A stretch of DNA of 64,000 nucleotides from Pararoseomonas sp. SCSIO 73927 (GTDB lineage Bacteria; Pseudomonadota; Alphaproteobacteria; Acetobacterales; Acetobacteraceae), in assembly GCF_037040815.1 (NCBI RefSeq), contig NZ_CP146232.1, positions 3,504,001 through 3,568,000 of the forward strand, given 5' to 3'. Under the pieces are notes generated by a model that saw only the letters and a list, made by a program, of their open reading frames with translations, made no database searches and had not been told where the DNA came from. The position numbers and the translations under genes are program-made. This document shows positions 33,591 through 43,133 of this stretch, piece by piece. How positions within the stretch are numbered: position 1 is the first letter of the stretch; every line of letters begins with the position of its first letter.

Positions 33591-35249
33591 TCAGGTGGGG
33601 GAGAGGGAGGAGGGGTTGATGTCCAGCCCGGCGCGGACCTCCACCCAGGCCTGGGTGCCGTCCTCCACCGCCTGCACCAGGATGTACTCCGTCTGCGGCG
33701 CGGGGGCGGGGGCGCCCGTCGGGGCGGCGTAGAGCATTGCCTGGCACCGCAGCATGCGGCGGCCCTCCGGGGTCTCCAGCTCCTCCTCCAGCGCGCGCGG
33801 CGGCACGCGGGAGGAGCCGGGCGCCCAGGCACGGGCGTAGAGCTTGCCGTCCCTCGTCTGGAACTCCGGCCAGCCGATCATGCCCTCGGCCGGGTCCAGC
33901 CAGGCGGCCCACTCGGTGGCGTCGGCGGGGGTGATCTCGTCCAGGAGGGTGAGATAGCGGCACTCCGCGGCATCGCCACCGGTATCCAGCTGGAGTTGCA
34001 GCATGGCGCCGCCCTCCGGCAGGTAGAGGCGCATCATGGTGCCGGCCCCGTCCCGGATCCGCCCGACCCTGGCGACGCTCACCCGTTCCCCCGCGCCGGG
34101 TGGGGGCGTGAGGTGCGTGTTGCCGGCGGCGAGCAGGAAGGGGGTGGGATCGATCGTCACCGTGCCGCCCAGCCGGAAGCGGGACGGCGCGTAGGCGGCG
34201 CCCGAGAGGCTCTGCCCGAGCATGGCTCCGGCGCTACGCAGCGTGTCACCCGTGCCCATTCCCGTGCCTCCCGTTCCGCCATTCCGCGGCTTCCGCAACT
34301 GCTGCACCAACCAGAGCGCGAAGGCACCGCCCAGGAACAGCAGCAGGAGCGTGCCGATAAGTCCGTTGCCTCCATCATCCTCCGTGCTGGGAGTGCGCGC
34401 CTCGGGCTGCGGGGCCTCGCGCCCCGTCGCCACCTCCGCCGGTACATCGGGCGGCAGGTAGTTCGGGTCGCGGGGCTGGCCCTGGCTCTCGGCGAGGCGG
34501 CGGTCCAGGTCGTCCAGTCGGCGACGGGTCTCCTCGTCACCCTGGGCGCGCCGCTCCGCTTCCTGCCGCCAGGACTGGTAGCCGGGATCCTCCCGGTGGT
34601 TGTGGAAGAAGTCGGCGTAGCCCGGCCGCGACAGGTTGGAGAACATGAACCAGAGGAAGGCGGCATCCCAGATGCCGAAGGAGCGGGGACCGGCCAGCAC
34701 GCTGCCCGGCACGCTCCAGCCGCGGTTCCCGTACCAGTCCCCGGCAGGAGAGCCGCGGCCGGACCAGCCGCCGCCCCATCCACCGCCACCCGGCCACCCG
34801 CCACCCGTCGAGCCGCCGCCCGACCAGCCACCCGACCAGCCACCCGGGGGCGTGCGGCTCCGTGGCACCGGAGCCGCGTATCCCCCGCCGGGGCCCGAGG
34901 GGGCAGAGCGCGCCGCCTCCGCTTCCCGCATGCGGCGCAGCGCGTCGCCGGACTGGCTGCGGCCGTAGGCCCGGTCCGCCGACGATCCACCGAAGATGGA
35001 ACCCGAGGATCCGCCGGAAGAGCCCGGCCGGGAATAGCCCCCCGAGGATGAAGATGAGCGGGACGAGCCACCGCTGAAGGAGGGGGTCCGCGAGCCGCCA
35101 CTGGGCCGGGAGTACCCGCCGCTGGAGCCGGAGCGCGGCCTTGCCTCCGCCTCCGCGCTCACCAGGGCAAGGCCGGGCAGCAGCAGGGCGGGCACCGCCG
35201 GCGCGGCGGCGCAGAGCAGGACCAGCAGGCGGAACGCTGATGCTCGCAT
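33591..35249 (-). CDS. DUF2491 protein (YjfK-like) with low-complexity N-terminus
   Basis: 552 residues. A signal peptide or anchor (about 5-27) precedes a Ser/Gly/Arg/Pro-rich low-complexity region (35-160; e.g. GGYSRPSGGSRTPSF and WSGGWSGGGSTGGG), a hydrophobic segment near 285-305 (LIGTLLLLFLGGAFALWLVQ), then a C-terminal domain (about 345-545: RFRLGGTVTIDPTPFLLAAG, YLPEGGAMLQLQLDTGG, TLLDEITPADATEWAAWL) typical of DUF2491/YjfK. E. coli YjfK lacks the long N-terminal part, so this looks like a fusion or a lineage-specific extension. ATG 35249 follows GGAGG. First gene of the DUF2491-DUF350-PspA unit. Confidence 0.8.
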   Translation of the reverse strand: MRASAFRLLVLLCAAAPAVPALLLPGLALVSAEAEARPRSGSSGGYSRPSGGSRTPSFSGGSSRSSSSSGGYSRPGSSGGSSGSIFGGSSADRAYGRSQSGDALRRMREAEAARSAPSGPGGGYAAPVPRSRTPPGGWSGGWSGGGSTGGGWPGGGGWGGGWSGRGSPAGDWYGNRGWSVPGSVLAGPRSFGIWDAAFLWFMFSNLSRPGYADFFHNHREDPGYQSWRQEAERRAQGDEETRRRLDDLDRRLAESQGQPRDPNYLPPDVPAEVATGREAPQPEARTPSTEDDGGNGLIGTLLLLFLGGAFALWLVQQLRKPRNGGTGGTGMGTGDTLRSAGAMLGQSLSGAAYAPSRFRLGGTVTIDPTPFLLAAGNTHLTPPPGAGERVSVARVGRIRDGAGTMMRLYLPEGGAMLQLQLDTGGDAAECRYLTLLDEITPADATEWAAWLDPAEGMIGWPEFQTRDGKLYARAWAPGSSRVPPRALEEELETPEGRRMLRCQAMLYAAPTGAPAPAPQTEYILVQAVEDGTQAWVEVRAGLDINPSSLSPT

Positions 35250-35410
35250 GGTCCTCCGGCCCGACCCTTCCTGCCCGCGACGAGTCGGGCGGATCATAGG
35301 TCGGGATGCCGATGGCGCCAGCGGGCGAGGGGACCTCCGCCGATCGCCTTTGCGTCAGCGGTTGATTTTTCCGCCCGCCCGGCCGTCATCCCGCGCGGCC
35401 GGCGGGCCGG

Positions 35411-37090
35411 TCACGCCGCCCCCGCCAGCAGCTCGTCCGCCGCCGCCCGCGCCGCTTCCGTCACCCGCTCCCCGGCCAGCATCCGCGCGATCTCCTCGCG
35501 CCGGGCGCCGGGCTCCAGCGGCGTCACCCGCGTCTCCGCCCGCTCCCCCCGCACGCCCTTGGCCACCTGGAAGTGCCGGTTGCCGCGCGCCGCCACCTGG
35601 GGGGAATGGGTCACCACCAGCACCTGCAGCCGCTCCGCCACCCGCGCCAGCCGGTCCCCCACCGCCGCCGCCGTGGCGCCGCCGATGCCGCTGTCCACCT
35701 CGTCGAACACCAGGGTCGGCACGGGCGATCCCCGCGCCAGCACCACCTTCAGCGCCAGCATCAGGCGGGAGAGCTCGCCGCCCGAAGCGATCTTCGCCAG
35801 CATCCCCGGCTTTTGCCCGGGGTTGGTGGTGACGAGGAAGGTCACACGGTCCTGCCCGTCCGGGCCCCAGCCCGTCTCCTCGCGCGCCGCGATCTCGATG
35901 TGCAGCCGGGCGCGGTCCAGCTTCAGCGGCGCCAGCTCCTTCGCCACCGCCTTCTCCAGCTTCGCCGCGTGGTCCCGCCGGGCGCCGGTCAGGGCGTCGG
36001 CCGCCGCCGCATAGGCCGCGCGCGCCTCCTTCGCCGCCGCGTCCAGCGCCGCCACGCGGCCCGTGCCCGCGTCCAGGTTCGCCAGCCGGTCCTTCAGGGA
36101 CGCCAGGTGCCCCGGCAGGTCCACCACCGCCACGAGGTGCTTCCGCGCGGCGGCGCGAAGGGCGAAGAGCCGCTCCTCCACCCCTTCGAGCCGCCGAGGG
36201 TCGGAGCCGGCGTCGTCCGCCAGCCGCTCTAGCACGTTCTCCGCCTCGGCCAGCGCGTCCTGCGCGGCCGCGAGGGCGGCGAGGGCGTTGCCCACCTCCT
36301 CGGAGGCCGGGGTCAGCCGCTCCAGCGCCCGCGCGGCGTTCCGCAGGGCGGCGGCCGGCGCCCCGCCGCCGCGGCGATCCCGCGGCTGCAATTCGGAAAG
36401 CGCCGCGGCGAGCGCCTCGGCCCGCCGCTCCCCGCCCTGCAGCGCCTGCCGCTCGGAGGCGAGCGCGTCCTCCTCGCCCTCCTGCGGGGCTAGGTCGGAG
36501 AGCTCCTCCACCGCGTGGCGCAGCCACTCCTCGTCGCGCTGGGCGGCGGCGATGGCCTCCTGCGCGTCCCGCAGCGCCCGCTCCGCACCCTTCCAGGTGC
36601 GGTAGGCCTCGGCCACGGCGCCACGGCGCGGCTCCAGCCCGCCGAAGGCGTCCAGCAGCCCGGCATGGGTGGCCGGATCGGCCAGCCCCACCTGATCGTG
36701 CTGGCCCTGCACCTCCACCAGCAGCGCGCCGAGGCGGCGCAGCATCGCCACCCCCACCGGCTCGTCGTTGACGAAGGCGCGGGACCGGCCATCGGCCGTC
36801 ACGATGCGGCGGACGACGATCTCGTCCTCGGACTCGATGCCCTGGTCCGCCAGCAGCGCGTGGGCGGGATGACCGGCGGGCGGGTGGAACACCGCCACCA
36901 CCCCGGCCTGGGCCTGTCCGGCGCGCACCATGCCCGCCTCGGCCCGCTGGCCGAGCGCGAGGCCGAGGCTGTCCAGCAGGATGGACTTGCCCGCGCCCGT
37001 CTCGCCGGTGAGCACCGAGAGCCCCCCAGCGAAGGAGAGGTCCAGGCGCTCGATCAGCACCACGTCGCGGATGGAGAGGGAGGCGAGCAC
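35411..37090 (-). CDS. recN: DNA repair protein RecN
   Basis: 559 residues, normal RecN length (E. coli 553). RecN is an SMC-like ATPase that holds DNA ends together in double-strand break repair. Walker A is LTGETGAGKSILLD (28-41). The central region is coiled coil, with the VQGQHDQ motif (residues LVEVQGQHDQVGLADPATHA). The C-terminal half gives ASGGELSRLMLALKVVL (signature) and Walker B LVFDEVDSGIGG followed by THSPQVAARGNRHFQVAK. Start ATG 37090. It lies 92 bases after bamD; a bulged stem (GCGGACACGCC / GGCGTGAGTCCGC, 37114-37141) lies between them. Confidence 0.95.
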   Translation of the reverse strand: MLASLSIRDVVLIERLDLSFAGGLSVLTGETGAGKSILLDSLGLALGQRAEAGMVRAGQAQAGVVAVFHPPAGHPAHALLADQGIESEDEIVVRRIVTADGRSRAFVNDEPVGVAMLRRLGALLVEVQGQHDQVGLADPATHAGLLDAFGGLEPRRGAVAEAYRTWKGAERALRDAQEAIAAAQRDEEWLRHAVEELSDLAPQEGEEDALASERQALQGGERRAEALAAALSELQPRDRRGGGAPAAALRNAARALERLTPASEEVGNALAALAAAQDALAEAENVLERLADDAGSDPRRLEGVEERLFALRAAARKHLVAVVDLPGHLASLKDRLANLDAGTGRVAALDAAAKEARAAYAAAADALTGARRDHAAKLEKAVAKELAPLKLDRARLHIEIAAREETGWGPDGQDRVTFLVTTNPGQKPGMLAKIASGGELSRLMLALKVVLARGSPVPTLVFDEVDSGIGGATAAAVGDRLARVAERLQVLVVTHSPQVAARGNRHFQVAKGVRGERAETRVTPLEPGARREEIARMLAGERVTEAARAAADELLAGAA

Positions 37091-37182
37091 GCCTTAGGGC
37101 TGACCACCGGAGGGCGGACACGCCCGGAGGCGTGAGTCCGCTCTGCTACGGAAAGGGTCGGGCATCGGGCCTGAGCGCATGC

Positions 37183-38031
37183 TCAGAAGATGGTGTTGGC
37201 CGCGCGCCGCAGGAAGCCCGGGCGGTTGCCCTCGGCGGAAGGGGCGCCATCCACCAGCAGCGCGTAGCTGTCCTGGTACCAGGGGCTGCCCGGGTAGTTG
37301 TGGCCGAGCACGGAGGCCGTCTTCTTCGCCTCCTCCGGCAGGCCGAGGGCGAGGTAGATCTCCGTCAGCCGGTACAGGGCCTCCGGCGTGTGGTTGGTGG
37401 TCTGGTAGTTCTCCACCACGCTGCGGAAGCGCCCGATGGCGGCGGCGTAGAGGCGGCGCTGCTCGTAGAAGCGGCCGATGTTCATCTCCTTGCCCGCGAG
37501 GTGATCGCGGGCCAGGTCGATCTTCAGCCGGGCGTCGCGGGCGTAGGTGGAGTTGGGGAAGCGGTTGACCACGTCCTGCAGCGCGACCATGGCCGTCTCC
37601 GTGCCCTGCTGGTCGCGCTGCGCGTCGGCAATCTGCTCGTAGTAGCAGAGGCCGCGCAGGTAGTAGGCGTAGGCGATGTCCCGGTGGGCGGGGGAGAGCT
37701 GGATGAAGCGGTCCAGCTGCGCCAGCGCCTCCGTGTAGCGGTTGCGGGAGTACTCGGCGTAGCCGCTCATCAGCCGGGCATTGGCGGCCCAGCTGGAATA
37801 GGGGTGGTCGCGCTCCACCGCCTCGAAGAGCTGCACGGCCTGGGCGTAGCGCTCGGCCTTCAGGGCCTCCAGCCCGGCGGCGTAGAGGGCCTCCGGCGAC
37901 ATGTCGGCGTAGCTCGCGCCCTGCGGGCGGAGGGAGCTGTCCCGGCCGTCCCAGAAGTTGAGGCTCTCGCACCCGCCCAGGGCGAGGGGGGCGAGAAGGG
38001 CGGGCAGGATCGCGAGGCGGCGGATGGTCAT
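37183..38031 (-). CDS. bamD: Outer-membrane assembly lipoprotein BamD
   Basis: 282 residues. BamD is the essential TPR lipoprotein of the BAM complex that inserts beta-barrels into the outer membrane. The signal peptide ends in lipobox LGGC (Cys21). TPR-like helices follow: ALYAAGLEALKAERYAQAVQ, FEAVERDHPYSSWAANARLM, YAEYSRNRYTEALAQLDRFI, YYLRGLCYYEQI, FPNSTYARDARLKIDLARDH and the conserved YYxRxxYxAAIxRF pattern at FYEQRRLYAAAIGRFRSVVE. ATG 38031 is chosen because it opens the signal peptide; a start at 38103 would add a polar stretch. Lies 80 bases after lpxC. Confidence 0.94.
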   Translation of the reverse strand: MTIRRLAILPALLAPLALGGCESLNFWDGRDSSLRPQGASYADMSPEALYAAGLEALKAERYAQAVQLFEAVERDHPYSSWAANARLMSGYAEYSRNRYTEALAQLDRFIQLSPAHRDIAYAYYLRGLCYYEQIADAQRDQQGTETAMVALQDVVNRFPNSTYARDARLKIDLARDHLAGKEMNIGRFYEQRRLYAAAIGRFRSVVENYQTTNHTPEALYRLTEIYLALGLPEEAKKTASVLGHNYPGSPWYQDSYALLVDGAPSAEGNRPGFLRRAANTIF

Positions 38032-38110
38032 GGCGGCGGCTCTATAGCATGGGCCCCGCCCCGCGCGACACCTCCCGCGGGGCCCGGGGGAGGATGCGGG
38101 CACCGGCCGC

Positions 38111-39064
38111 TCAGGCCGGCGCGGCCGCCATGGGCAGGCGGGCGGTGGCGCCCGCGAGGGCCGTTACCGGCGCCGCCTCGCCCGCCCAGCGCCAGGCGCG
38201 GGGATCGGCGAGCAGGGCGCGCAGCACCCGGTTGTTCAGGGCGTGGCCGGAGCGGTGGCCGCGGAAGCGGCCGCGCAGCGGGGCGCCGGCCAGGGCCAGG
38301 TCCCCCACCACGTCCAGCATCTTGTGCCGCACGAACTCGTCCGCGTGGCGCAGCCCGCCGGGGTTCACCACCAGCGGCCCGTCCACCACCACCGCGTTCG
38401 CCAGCGACCCGCCGCGGGCCAGGCCCACGGAGCGGAGGCGGGCGATGTCCTCCGCCATGGTAAAGGTGCGGGCATCGGCGAGCACGGCGCGGAACCCGTC
38501 CTCCGTCACCGGCATGGAGAGGGACTGGCGGCCGATGGCGGTGGCGCCAAAGTCGATGCTCAGCTCCGCCTCGAAGCCCGGCCCCTCGCCGGGGGAGAGC
38601 TCGGCCCAGGCGGCGTCCGGGCCCTCGCCCTCCTGCACGCGCACGGTCCGAAGGATCTCGATGGCGCGCAGGGGCGCGTCCAGCTCCACCAGCCCGGCGC
38701 AGTCCAGAAGGAAGATGAAGGGGGCGGCGGAACCGTCCAGGATGGGGATCTCCGGACCGTCCACCTCGACGACGGCGTCCGTCACGCCGAGCGCGGCCAG
38801 CGCGGCCATCACGTGCTCGATCGTGCCGATGCGGGCCTGGCCCTCGCCGATGGCGGTGCAGAGGCGGGTGTCGCTCACCAGGTCGTGCCGGGCGGGGATC
38901 TCGACGCCGAGGTCCGTGCGGCGGAAGACGATGCCCGCGCCGGCCTCCGCCGGGCGCAGCATCAGGGCGGCGCGCGCGCCGGAGTGCAGGCCGACGCCCA
39001 CGCAGCCGATCGCGGACTTCAGCGTCCGCGCCCGCGCCGTGCCGATCGGGAAGAAACCGTCCAT
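38111..39064 (-). CDS. lpxC: UDP-3-O-acyl-N-acetylglucosamine deacetylase LpxC
   Basis: 317 residues. LpxC is the zinc deacetylase that commits UDP-3-O-acyl-GlcNAc to lipid A synthesis. Visible: GVGLHSGARAALMLRPAEAG (24-43), the zinc His H84 in GTIEHVMAAL, EIPILDGSAAPFIFLL, the FVRHKMLDVVGDLAL (His and Asp ligands) and GHRSGHALNNRVL near the end. ATG 39064 is used because it gives the known N-terminal strand; a longer frame from 39133 would add 23 unrelated residues. It follows ftsZ after a large hairpin, so it may have its own promoter in the AT-richer 39134-39200 stretch. Regulation by FtsH degradation depends on the C-terminus, here LPMAAAPA. Confidence 0.95.
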   Translation of the reverse strand: MDGFFPIGTARARTLKSAIGCVGVGLHSGARAALMLRPAEAGAGIVFRRTDLGVEIPARHDLVSDTRLCTAIGEGQARIGTIEHVMAALAALGVTDAVVEVDGPEIPILDGSAAPFIFLLDCAGLVELDAPLRAIEILRTVRVQEGEGPDAAWAELSPGEGPGFEAELSIDFGATAIGRQSLSMPVTEDGFRAVLADARTFTMAEDIARLRSVGLARGGSLANAVVVDGPLVVNPGGLRHADEFVRHKMLDVVGDLALAGAPLRGRFRGHRSGHALNNRVLRALLADPRAWRWAGEAAPVTALAGATARLPMAAAPA

Positions 39065-39208
39065 CTGGGACCCCGGATACCGTTCCGTGCCGGCATCAAC
39101 GCTCCGGCAAGATGGAAATTCGCACCGCAGCACGGCCAGTGCCAGTCAAGCGTTGTTTCTCCATGTTTCGCCGTAAGGTACTGTTCTAATGCATTTTTCT
39201 TGAACGGA

Positions 39209-39242
39209 GAAGGGCCCCGCCGATATCCCGGCGAGGCCCTTC
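39209..39242 (-). terminator. Large hairpin after ftsZ
   Basis: GAAGGGCCCCGCCG (39209-39222) pairs with CGGCGAGGCCCTTC (39229-39242), 13 of 14 pairs, around a six-base loop. It lies 41 bases after the ftsZ stop in minus-strand transcription. The downstream bases are CTCCGTTCAAG with no long U-run, so it may attenuate rather than fully end the division operon before lpxC. Confidence 0.55.
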
Positions 39243-39282
39243 CGAAACCGTTTCACCCCCGGCCTGCGCCGGAGTGGGCGGT

Positions 39283-40881
39283 TCAGTTGCCCTGGCGGCG
39301 AAGGAAGGTGGGGATGTCCAGACCCATCCCGTCCTCCTGCGCCTGGGGGCGCTGGGGGGCGGCGGCGGGGGCCGCCGGCGGGGCCTCCGCCTGCTCCGGC
39401 AGGGTGCGGCGCATGCCGCCGATCCCGGTGGCGCGGCGGAAGATGCCGCCCAGCCCGCCGGTCGGGGCGGCCGACGGGGCCTGCGGGGCGGGCGCCACGC
39501 GGGAGACCGGAGTGGCGTTCAGGGGCGGGGCGGCCACCGGGGCCATCGGCGCGGGGGCCGGGGCCTCGGCCACCGGCTCCATCGGGACGTTCCCGGTCTC
39601 CACCGTCGCGCGGCGCATCGCCATGGGCATGCGCGGGCCGGCACTCGGCGCAGGGGCGATCACCGGGGCACCGATGGGGGAGCCCATCGGGGCGGTGGGG
39701 GTTGGGGACACGGCGGCCACGCGCGGGGCACCGATCACCGGGGCGGGCCGGCCGGCGCCGGGCTGCACCACGGCCGGGCGCATGGCCGGGGCGTGCTGCG
39801 CGCCGGGCACGAAGCCGCCCGGGGCCTGCGGGGCCATGGAGACGGGCGCGCCGCCGCCGATCGCCACCACGCGCGGCGCCTCGGCCTGCACCTCCTGCTT
39901 CGCCTCGGACACCGCGTCGATGCCCGTGGCGACCACGGAGAGGCGGAGCCGGCCGTTCAGCGTCTCGTCCACGCTGGTGCCGAAGATGATGTTCGCGTCC
40001 TCGTCCACCTCGCGGCGGATGCGGTTCGCGGCCTCGTCGACCTCGAACAGCGTCATGTCGTAGCCGCCGGTGATGTTGATCAGCACGCCACGCGCGCCGC
40101 GCATGGAGGTGTCCTCCAGCAGCGGGTTGCTGATGGCGGCCTCGGCGGCCTTCACGGCGCGGTCGTCGCCCTCGGCCTCGCCCGTGCCCATCATCGCCTT
40201 GCCCATCTCCGCCATCACGGTGCGGATATCGGCGAAGTCGAGGTTCACGAGCCCCGGGTTCGTCATCAGGTCGGAGACGCCGCGCACGCCCATGTAGAGG
40301 ACGTCGTCGGCCATCTTGAAGGCCTCGGCGAAGGTCGTCCGCTCATTGGCCTTACGGAACAGATTCTGGTTGGGGACGATGATCAGCGTATCAACGTACT
40401 GCTGCAGCTCCTCCAGCCCCTGCTCGGCGGAGCGGCGGCGCTTCGGGCCCTCGAAGTCGAAGGGCTTCGTCACCACGCCCACGGTCAGCACGCCGCGCTC
40501 GCGCGCCATGCGGGCGATCACCGGCGCCGCCCCCGTGCCGGTGCCGCCGCCCATGCCGGCGGTGATGAAGATCATGTGCACGCCCTCGAGGTGGCGGGCG
40601 AGGTCCTCGGTGGCCTCCTCCGCCGCCGCGCGGCCGATCTCGGGCTTGGCGCCGGCGCCCAGGCCCTGCGTCAGGTGCGGGCCGAGCTGCACGCGGCGCT
40701 CCGCGCGGCTGTTCACCAGCTGCTGGGCATCGGTGTTGGCGACGAGGAACTCGACCCCGTCCAGCCCCATGCCGATCATGTTGTTCACCGCGTTGCAGCC
40801 CGCGCCGCCCACGCCGATGACCGTGATACGCGGCGTGAAATCCGTGTGTTGCTGCCGCGGAATGGTCAAGTTCAGCGTCAT
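39283..40881 (-). CDS. ftsZ: Cell division protein FtsZ
   Basis: 532 residues. FtsZ is the tubulin-like GTPase of the division ring. The GTP-binding core is clear: [16 protein letters not shown] (21-36), the tubulin signature [16 protein letters not shown] (108-123), T5/T7 loops including [20 protein letters not shown] and [20 protein letters not shown]. After about residue 330 an unusually long, Ala/Pro/Val-rich linker of about 180 residues follows, ending in the conserved C-terminal peptide [12 protein letters not shown] that binds FtsA and other partners. Long linkers are common in alphaproteobacteria. ATG 40881; a 57-base gap separates it from ftsA. Confidence 0.97.
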   Translation of the reverse strand: MTLNLTIPRQQHTDFTPRITVIGVGGAGCNAVNNMIGMGLDGVEFLVANTDAQQLVNSRAERRVQLGPHLTQGLGAGAKPEIGRAAAEEATEDLARHLEGVHMIFITAGMGGGTGTGAAPVIARMARERGVLTVGVVTKPFDFEGPKRRRSAEQGLEELQQYVDTLIIVPNQNLFRKANERTTFAEAFKMADDVLYMGVRGVSDLMTNPGLVNLDFADIRTVMAEMGKAMMGTGEAEGDDRAVKAAEAAISNPLLEDTSMRGARGVLINITGGYDMTLFEVDEAANRIRREVDEDANIIFGTSVDETLNGRLRLSVVATGIDAVSEAKQEVQAEAPRVVAIGGGAPVSMAPQAPGGFVPGAQHAPAMRPAVVQPGAGRPAPVIGAPRVAAVSPTPTAPMGSPIGAPVIAPAPSAGPRMPMAMRRATVETGNVPMEPVAEAPAPAPMAPVAAPPLNATPVSRVAPAPQAPSAAPTGGLGGIFRRATGIGGMRRTLPEQAEAPPAAPAAAPQRPQAQEDGMGLDIPTFLRRQGN

Positions 40882-40938
40882 CGTTCTAGCCCCCTTCGAA
40901 GACGCGATGAAAACGAATCGCCCCCAGGCCCTTATGCA

Positions 40939-42240
40939 TCACACCCGGTCCCGGAGCCAATTGACGAAACGCGCGAAAACGCCCCGCGATCCCTGCGAAA
41001 CGTCATCGAAATCCAGCGCCGGCCGCCCCTCGCCGCCGCCCCAGGCGACAAGGCCCAGCGTGGTCGCGAATCCGGGCGCGTGGAAGGCCTCCGGCAGGCC
41101 GCGGACCGGGGCAGGGCGCCCCAGCCGCACCTGCCGCCCGAGGATCCGCGCGGCCGTTTCCCGCATGCCCACCAGCTGGCTGGCGCCGCCGGTCAGCACC
41201 ACGCGCTGCCCGGCCTCCGGCCCCAGATGGGCCTCGGCCAGTCGGTCCCGCACGAGCTCCAGCGTTTCCTCCACCCGCGGGCGGATGATGGAGAGCATCT
41301 GGGCGCGGGGCACGCGGGCGAGGCTCTCCCCGTCCTCCCCGATCTGGGAGAGGGAGAGCATCTCCCGCTCGTCCTCGATCGTGCCGAAGAGGCTGCCGAA
41401 CATCGTCTTCAGCCGCTCCGCCTGGTCCAGCGGGGTAGAGAGGCCGCGGGCGAGGTCGTTCGTGACCTGCCAGCCGCCCACGGGCACCTGGGCCGTGTGC
41501 AGCAGCAATCCCTCATGCACCACGGCCAGCGTGGTGGTGCCGCCGCCCATGTCGATCACCGTCGCGCCCAGCTCCCGCTCATCCTCGCCCAGGGCCGAGA
41601 GGGCGGCGGCGTAGGGCGCGGAGACCGGCTCCTCCACCTCCAGATCGCAGCGCAGCAGCCCGTTGCCGAGGTTGCGGAGCGAGGCGGAGGCGGCGTCCAC
41701 GATGTGCAACCGCACGCCGAGGCTCTCGCCGAGCATGCCGCGCGGGTCGGAGACGCCGGGGGTGGCATCGAGCGTGAAGTTCAGGGGCAGGGCGTGGATC
41801 GCCTCCCGCCCTTCCTCCGCCATGCGGCGGCGCCCCTCGTTCACCATGGCGCGCAGGTCGGCCTCGGTCACGGCGCGGCCGCCGATGGTCCACTGCACGT
41901 GGCGCTGGCGGCTGCCGGGCTGCCCGCAGGAGAGGTTGACGATGACGCCCGAGAGCTTCGTGTGCGCCATGTCCTCCGCGTGGGCCACGGCGGCGCGGAT
42001 GGCGCGCTCGGCCGCGGCCAGGTCGGTGATGTTGCCGCCCTTCACCCCGTGGCTGCGCTGCCAGCCGTAGCCGAGAGCGCGGGGCAGCCCGTCCGGCTCG
42101 ATCCGGGCGATGACGCAGACGATCTTCGTGCTGCCGATGTCCAGCACGCCGAAGTTGCCGCTGCGCGCGCGGGGATGGCGCGGGCGGGCCGGTGGAAGGC
42201 CGGGCCCGGCGCCGTCGGGCACGCGCGCCACGGCGTTCAC
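40939..42240 (-). CDS. ftsA: Cell division protein FtsA
   Basis: 433 residues. FtsA is the actin-like protein that tethers FtsZ to the membrane. Actin-fold phosphate loops are visible in NFGVLDIGSTKIVCVIARIE (29-48) and GATVIDMGGGTTTLAVVHEG, with VVLTGGASQLVGMRETAARI later. The C-terminal tail FARFVNWLRDRV is the amphipathic membrane-binding helix. The start is GTG 42240, overlapping the ftsQ stop (GTGA), with GGGAGGAA upstream inside ftsQ. The N-terminal 28 residues form an Arg/Pro-rich extension beyond the E. coli protein. Confidence 0.95.
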   Translation of the reverse strand: MNAVARVPDGAGPGLPPARPRHPRARSGNFGVLDIGSTKIVCVIARIEPDGLPRALGYGWQRSHGVKGGNITDLAAAERAIRAAVAHAEDMAHTKLSGVIVNLSCGQPGSRQRHVQWTIGGRAVTEADLRAMVNEGRRRMAEEGREAIHALPLNFTLDATPGVSDPRGMLGESLGVRLHIVDAASASLRNLGNGLLRCDLEVEEPVSAPYAAALSALGEDERELGATVIDMGGGTTTLAVVHEGLLLHTAQVPVGGWQVTNDLARGLSTPLDQAERLKTMFGSLFGTIEDEREMLSLSQIGEDGESLARVPRAQMLSIIRPRVEETLELVRDRLAEAHLGPEAGQRVVLTGGASQLVGMRETAARILGRQVRLGRPAPVRGLPEAFHAPGFATTLGLVAWGGGEGRPALDFDDVSQGSRGVFARFVNWLRDRV

Positions 42241-43133
42241 CCGTTCCTCCCGCGGGCGCGGGCCGCGGCCGGGGTGGCCGCGGGCTCCGCCGCCGGAGAA
42301 GCGATGGGGCGCAGCACCATCCGGTCCGGCAGGCGCAGGTCCACGACCTGCATCGGGCGGTCCAGCAGCTGGTTCTGCCGCTGCAGCTCCGCCAGGCGCT
42401 GGATCGCCGCCTCCTCATGCCCTTCCGGCAGCAGGACGTCCGTGCCGCTGTGCAGGCGCAGGTTCCAGCGGCGCTCCCCGATGCGGACCAGGGCCTGGGT
42501 GCGGGCCTTCACGTCCGGCGCGTCGCCCAACAGGTCGTAGAGGGGCGCCGCGCCCTTCTCCGCGCCCGCGCCGACGATCAGAGGCAGGGGGCCGAAGGCG
42601 TCCAGCCGGTCCGTCGCGACCGTGCGGCCCTCCCGGTCCACGATCGCGAAGCGGCCGTTGTTCTGCCAGATCGCGAAGGGCTGCCGCTCCTTCACCCGCA
42701 CCAGCACGAGGCCGGAGAGGTGGCGCTGCACCTCCGCCTCCTCGATCCAGGGAATCGCCTCCAGCCGCTCCCGCGCGCGATCCGGGGAGAAGCCGAGAAC
42801 GGAGTCGCCGACGCGCACGGCCAGCGCCTGGCGGAGCTGCCCCGCGGGCGTGTTGCGCGCGCCCTCCACCCGCACGGCGCTGACCACCAACCCGCTGACG
42901 CGCTCGCCGAGGCTGGCCGTCGCGCCCTCCACGGCGGCCGAGAACCGGCTGGCCGGATCGAGCTGCGCGACGCCGAGCGCCGCGACGCCGCACAGGGCGA
43001 GCACTGCGCCGGCCTTCGCCGCCGGGCGCAGCATCGGGCGCTTCCGGCGCAGCCAGAGGCGCAGCGCGCTCGGCCGCACCGGCTCCGGCGGGGCCGGGCG
43101 GGCGCGGATGCCGGCCTGGAGCTTACGCGGCAT
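42237..43133 (-). CDS. ftsQ: Cell division protein FtsQ
   Basis: 298 residues. FtsQ is a bitopic division protein bridging early and late divisome components. A basic cytoplasmic start (residues 1-38) precedes the membrane span (about 39-57, AKAGAVLALCGVAALGVAQL). A POTRA domain follows with VSAVRVEGARNTPAGQLRQA, then FtsQ-type VGDSVLGFSPDRARERLEAI, PWIEEAEVQRHLSGLVLVRV and FAIWQNNGRFAIVDREGRTV. The start is ATG 43133; the stop overlaps ftsA by four bases, and the start overlaps the end of ddl by 11. Confidence 0.92.
   Translation of the reverse strand: MPRKLQAGIRARPAPPEPVRPSALRLWLRRKRPMLRPAAKAGAVLALCGVAALGVAQLDPASRFSAAVEGATASLGERVSGLVVSAVRVEGARNTPAGQLRQALAVRVGDSVLGFSPDRARERLEAIPWIEEAEVQRHLSGLVLVRVKERQPFAIWQNNGRFAIVDREGRTVATDRLDAFGPLPLIVGAGAEKGAAPLYDLLGDAPDVKARTQALVRIGERRWNLRLHSGTDVLLPEGHEEAAIQRLAELQRQNQLLDRPMQVVDLRLPDRMVLRPIASPAAEPAATPAAARARGRNG

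Noticed and set aside
39274..42540. Very long open frame antisense to ftsZ, ftsA and ftsQ
   Set aside because: Long open antisense frames are expected in 70% GC coding DNA. The sense strand carries clear, family-matching genes; the antisense product is low-complexity with no recognisable domain.
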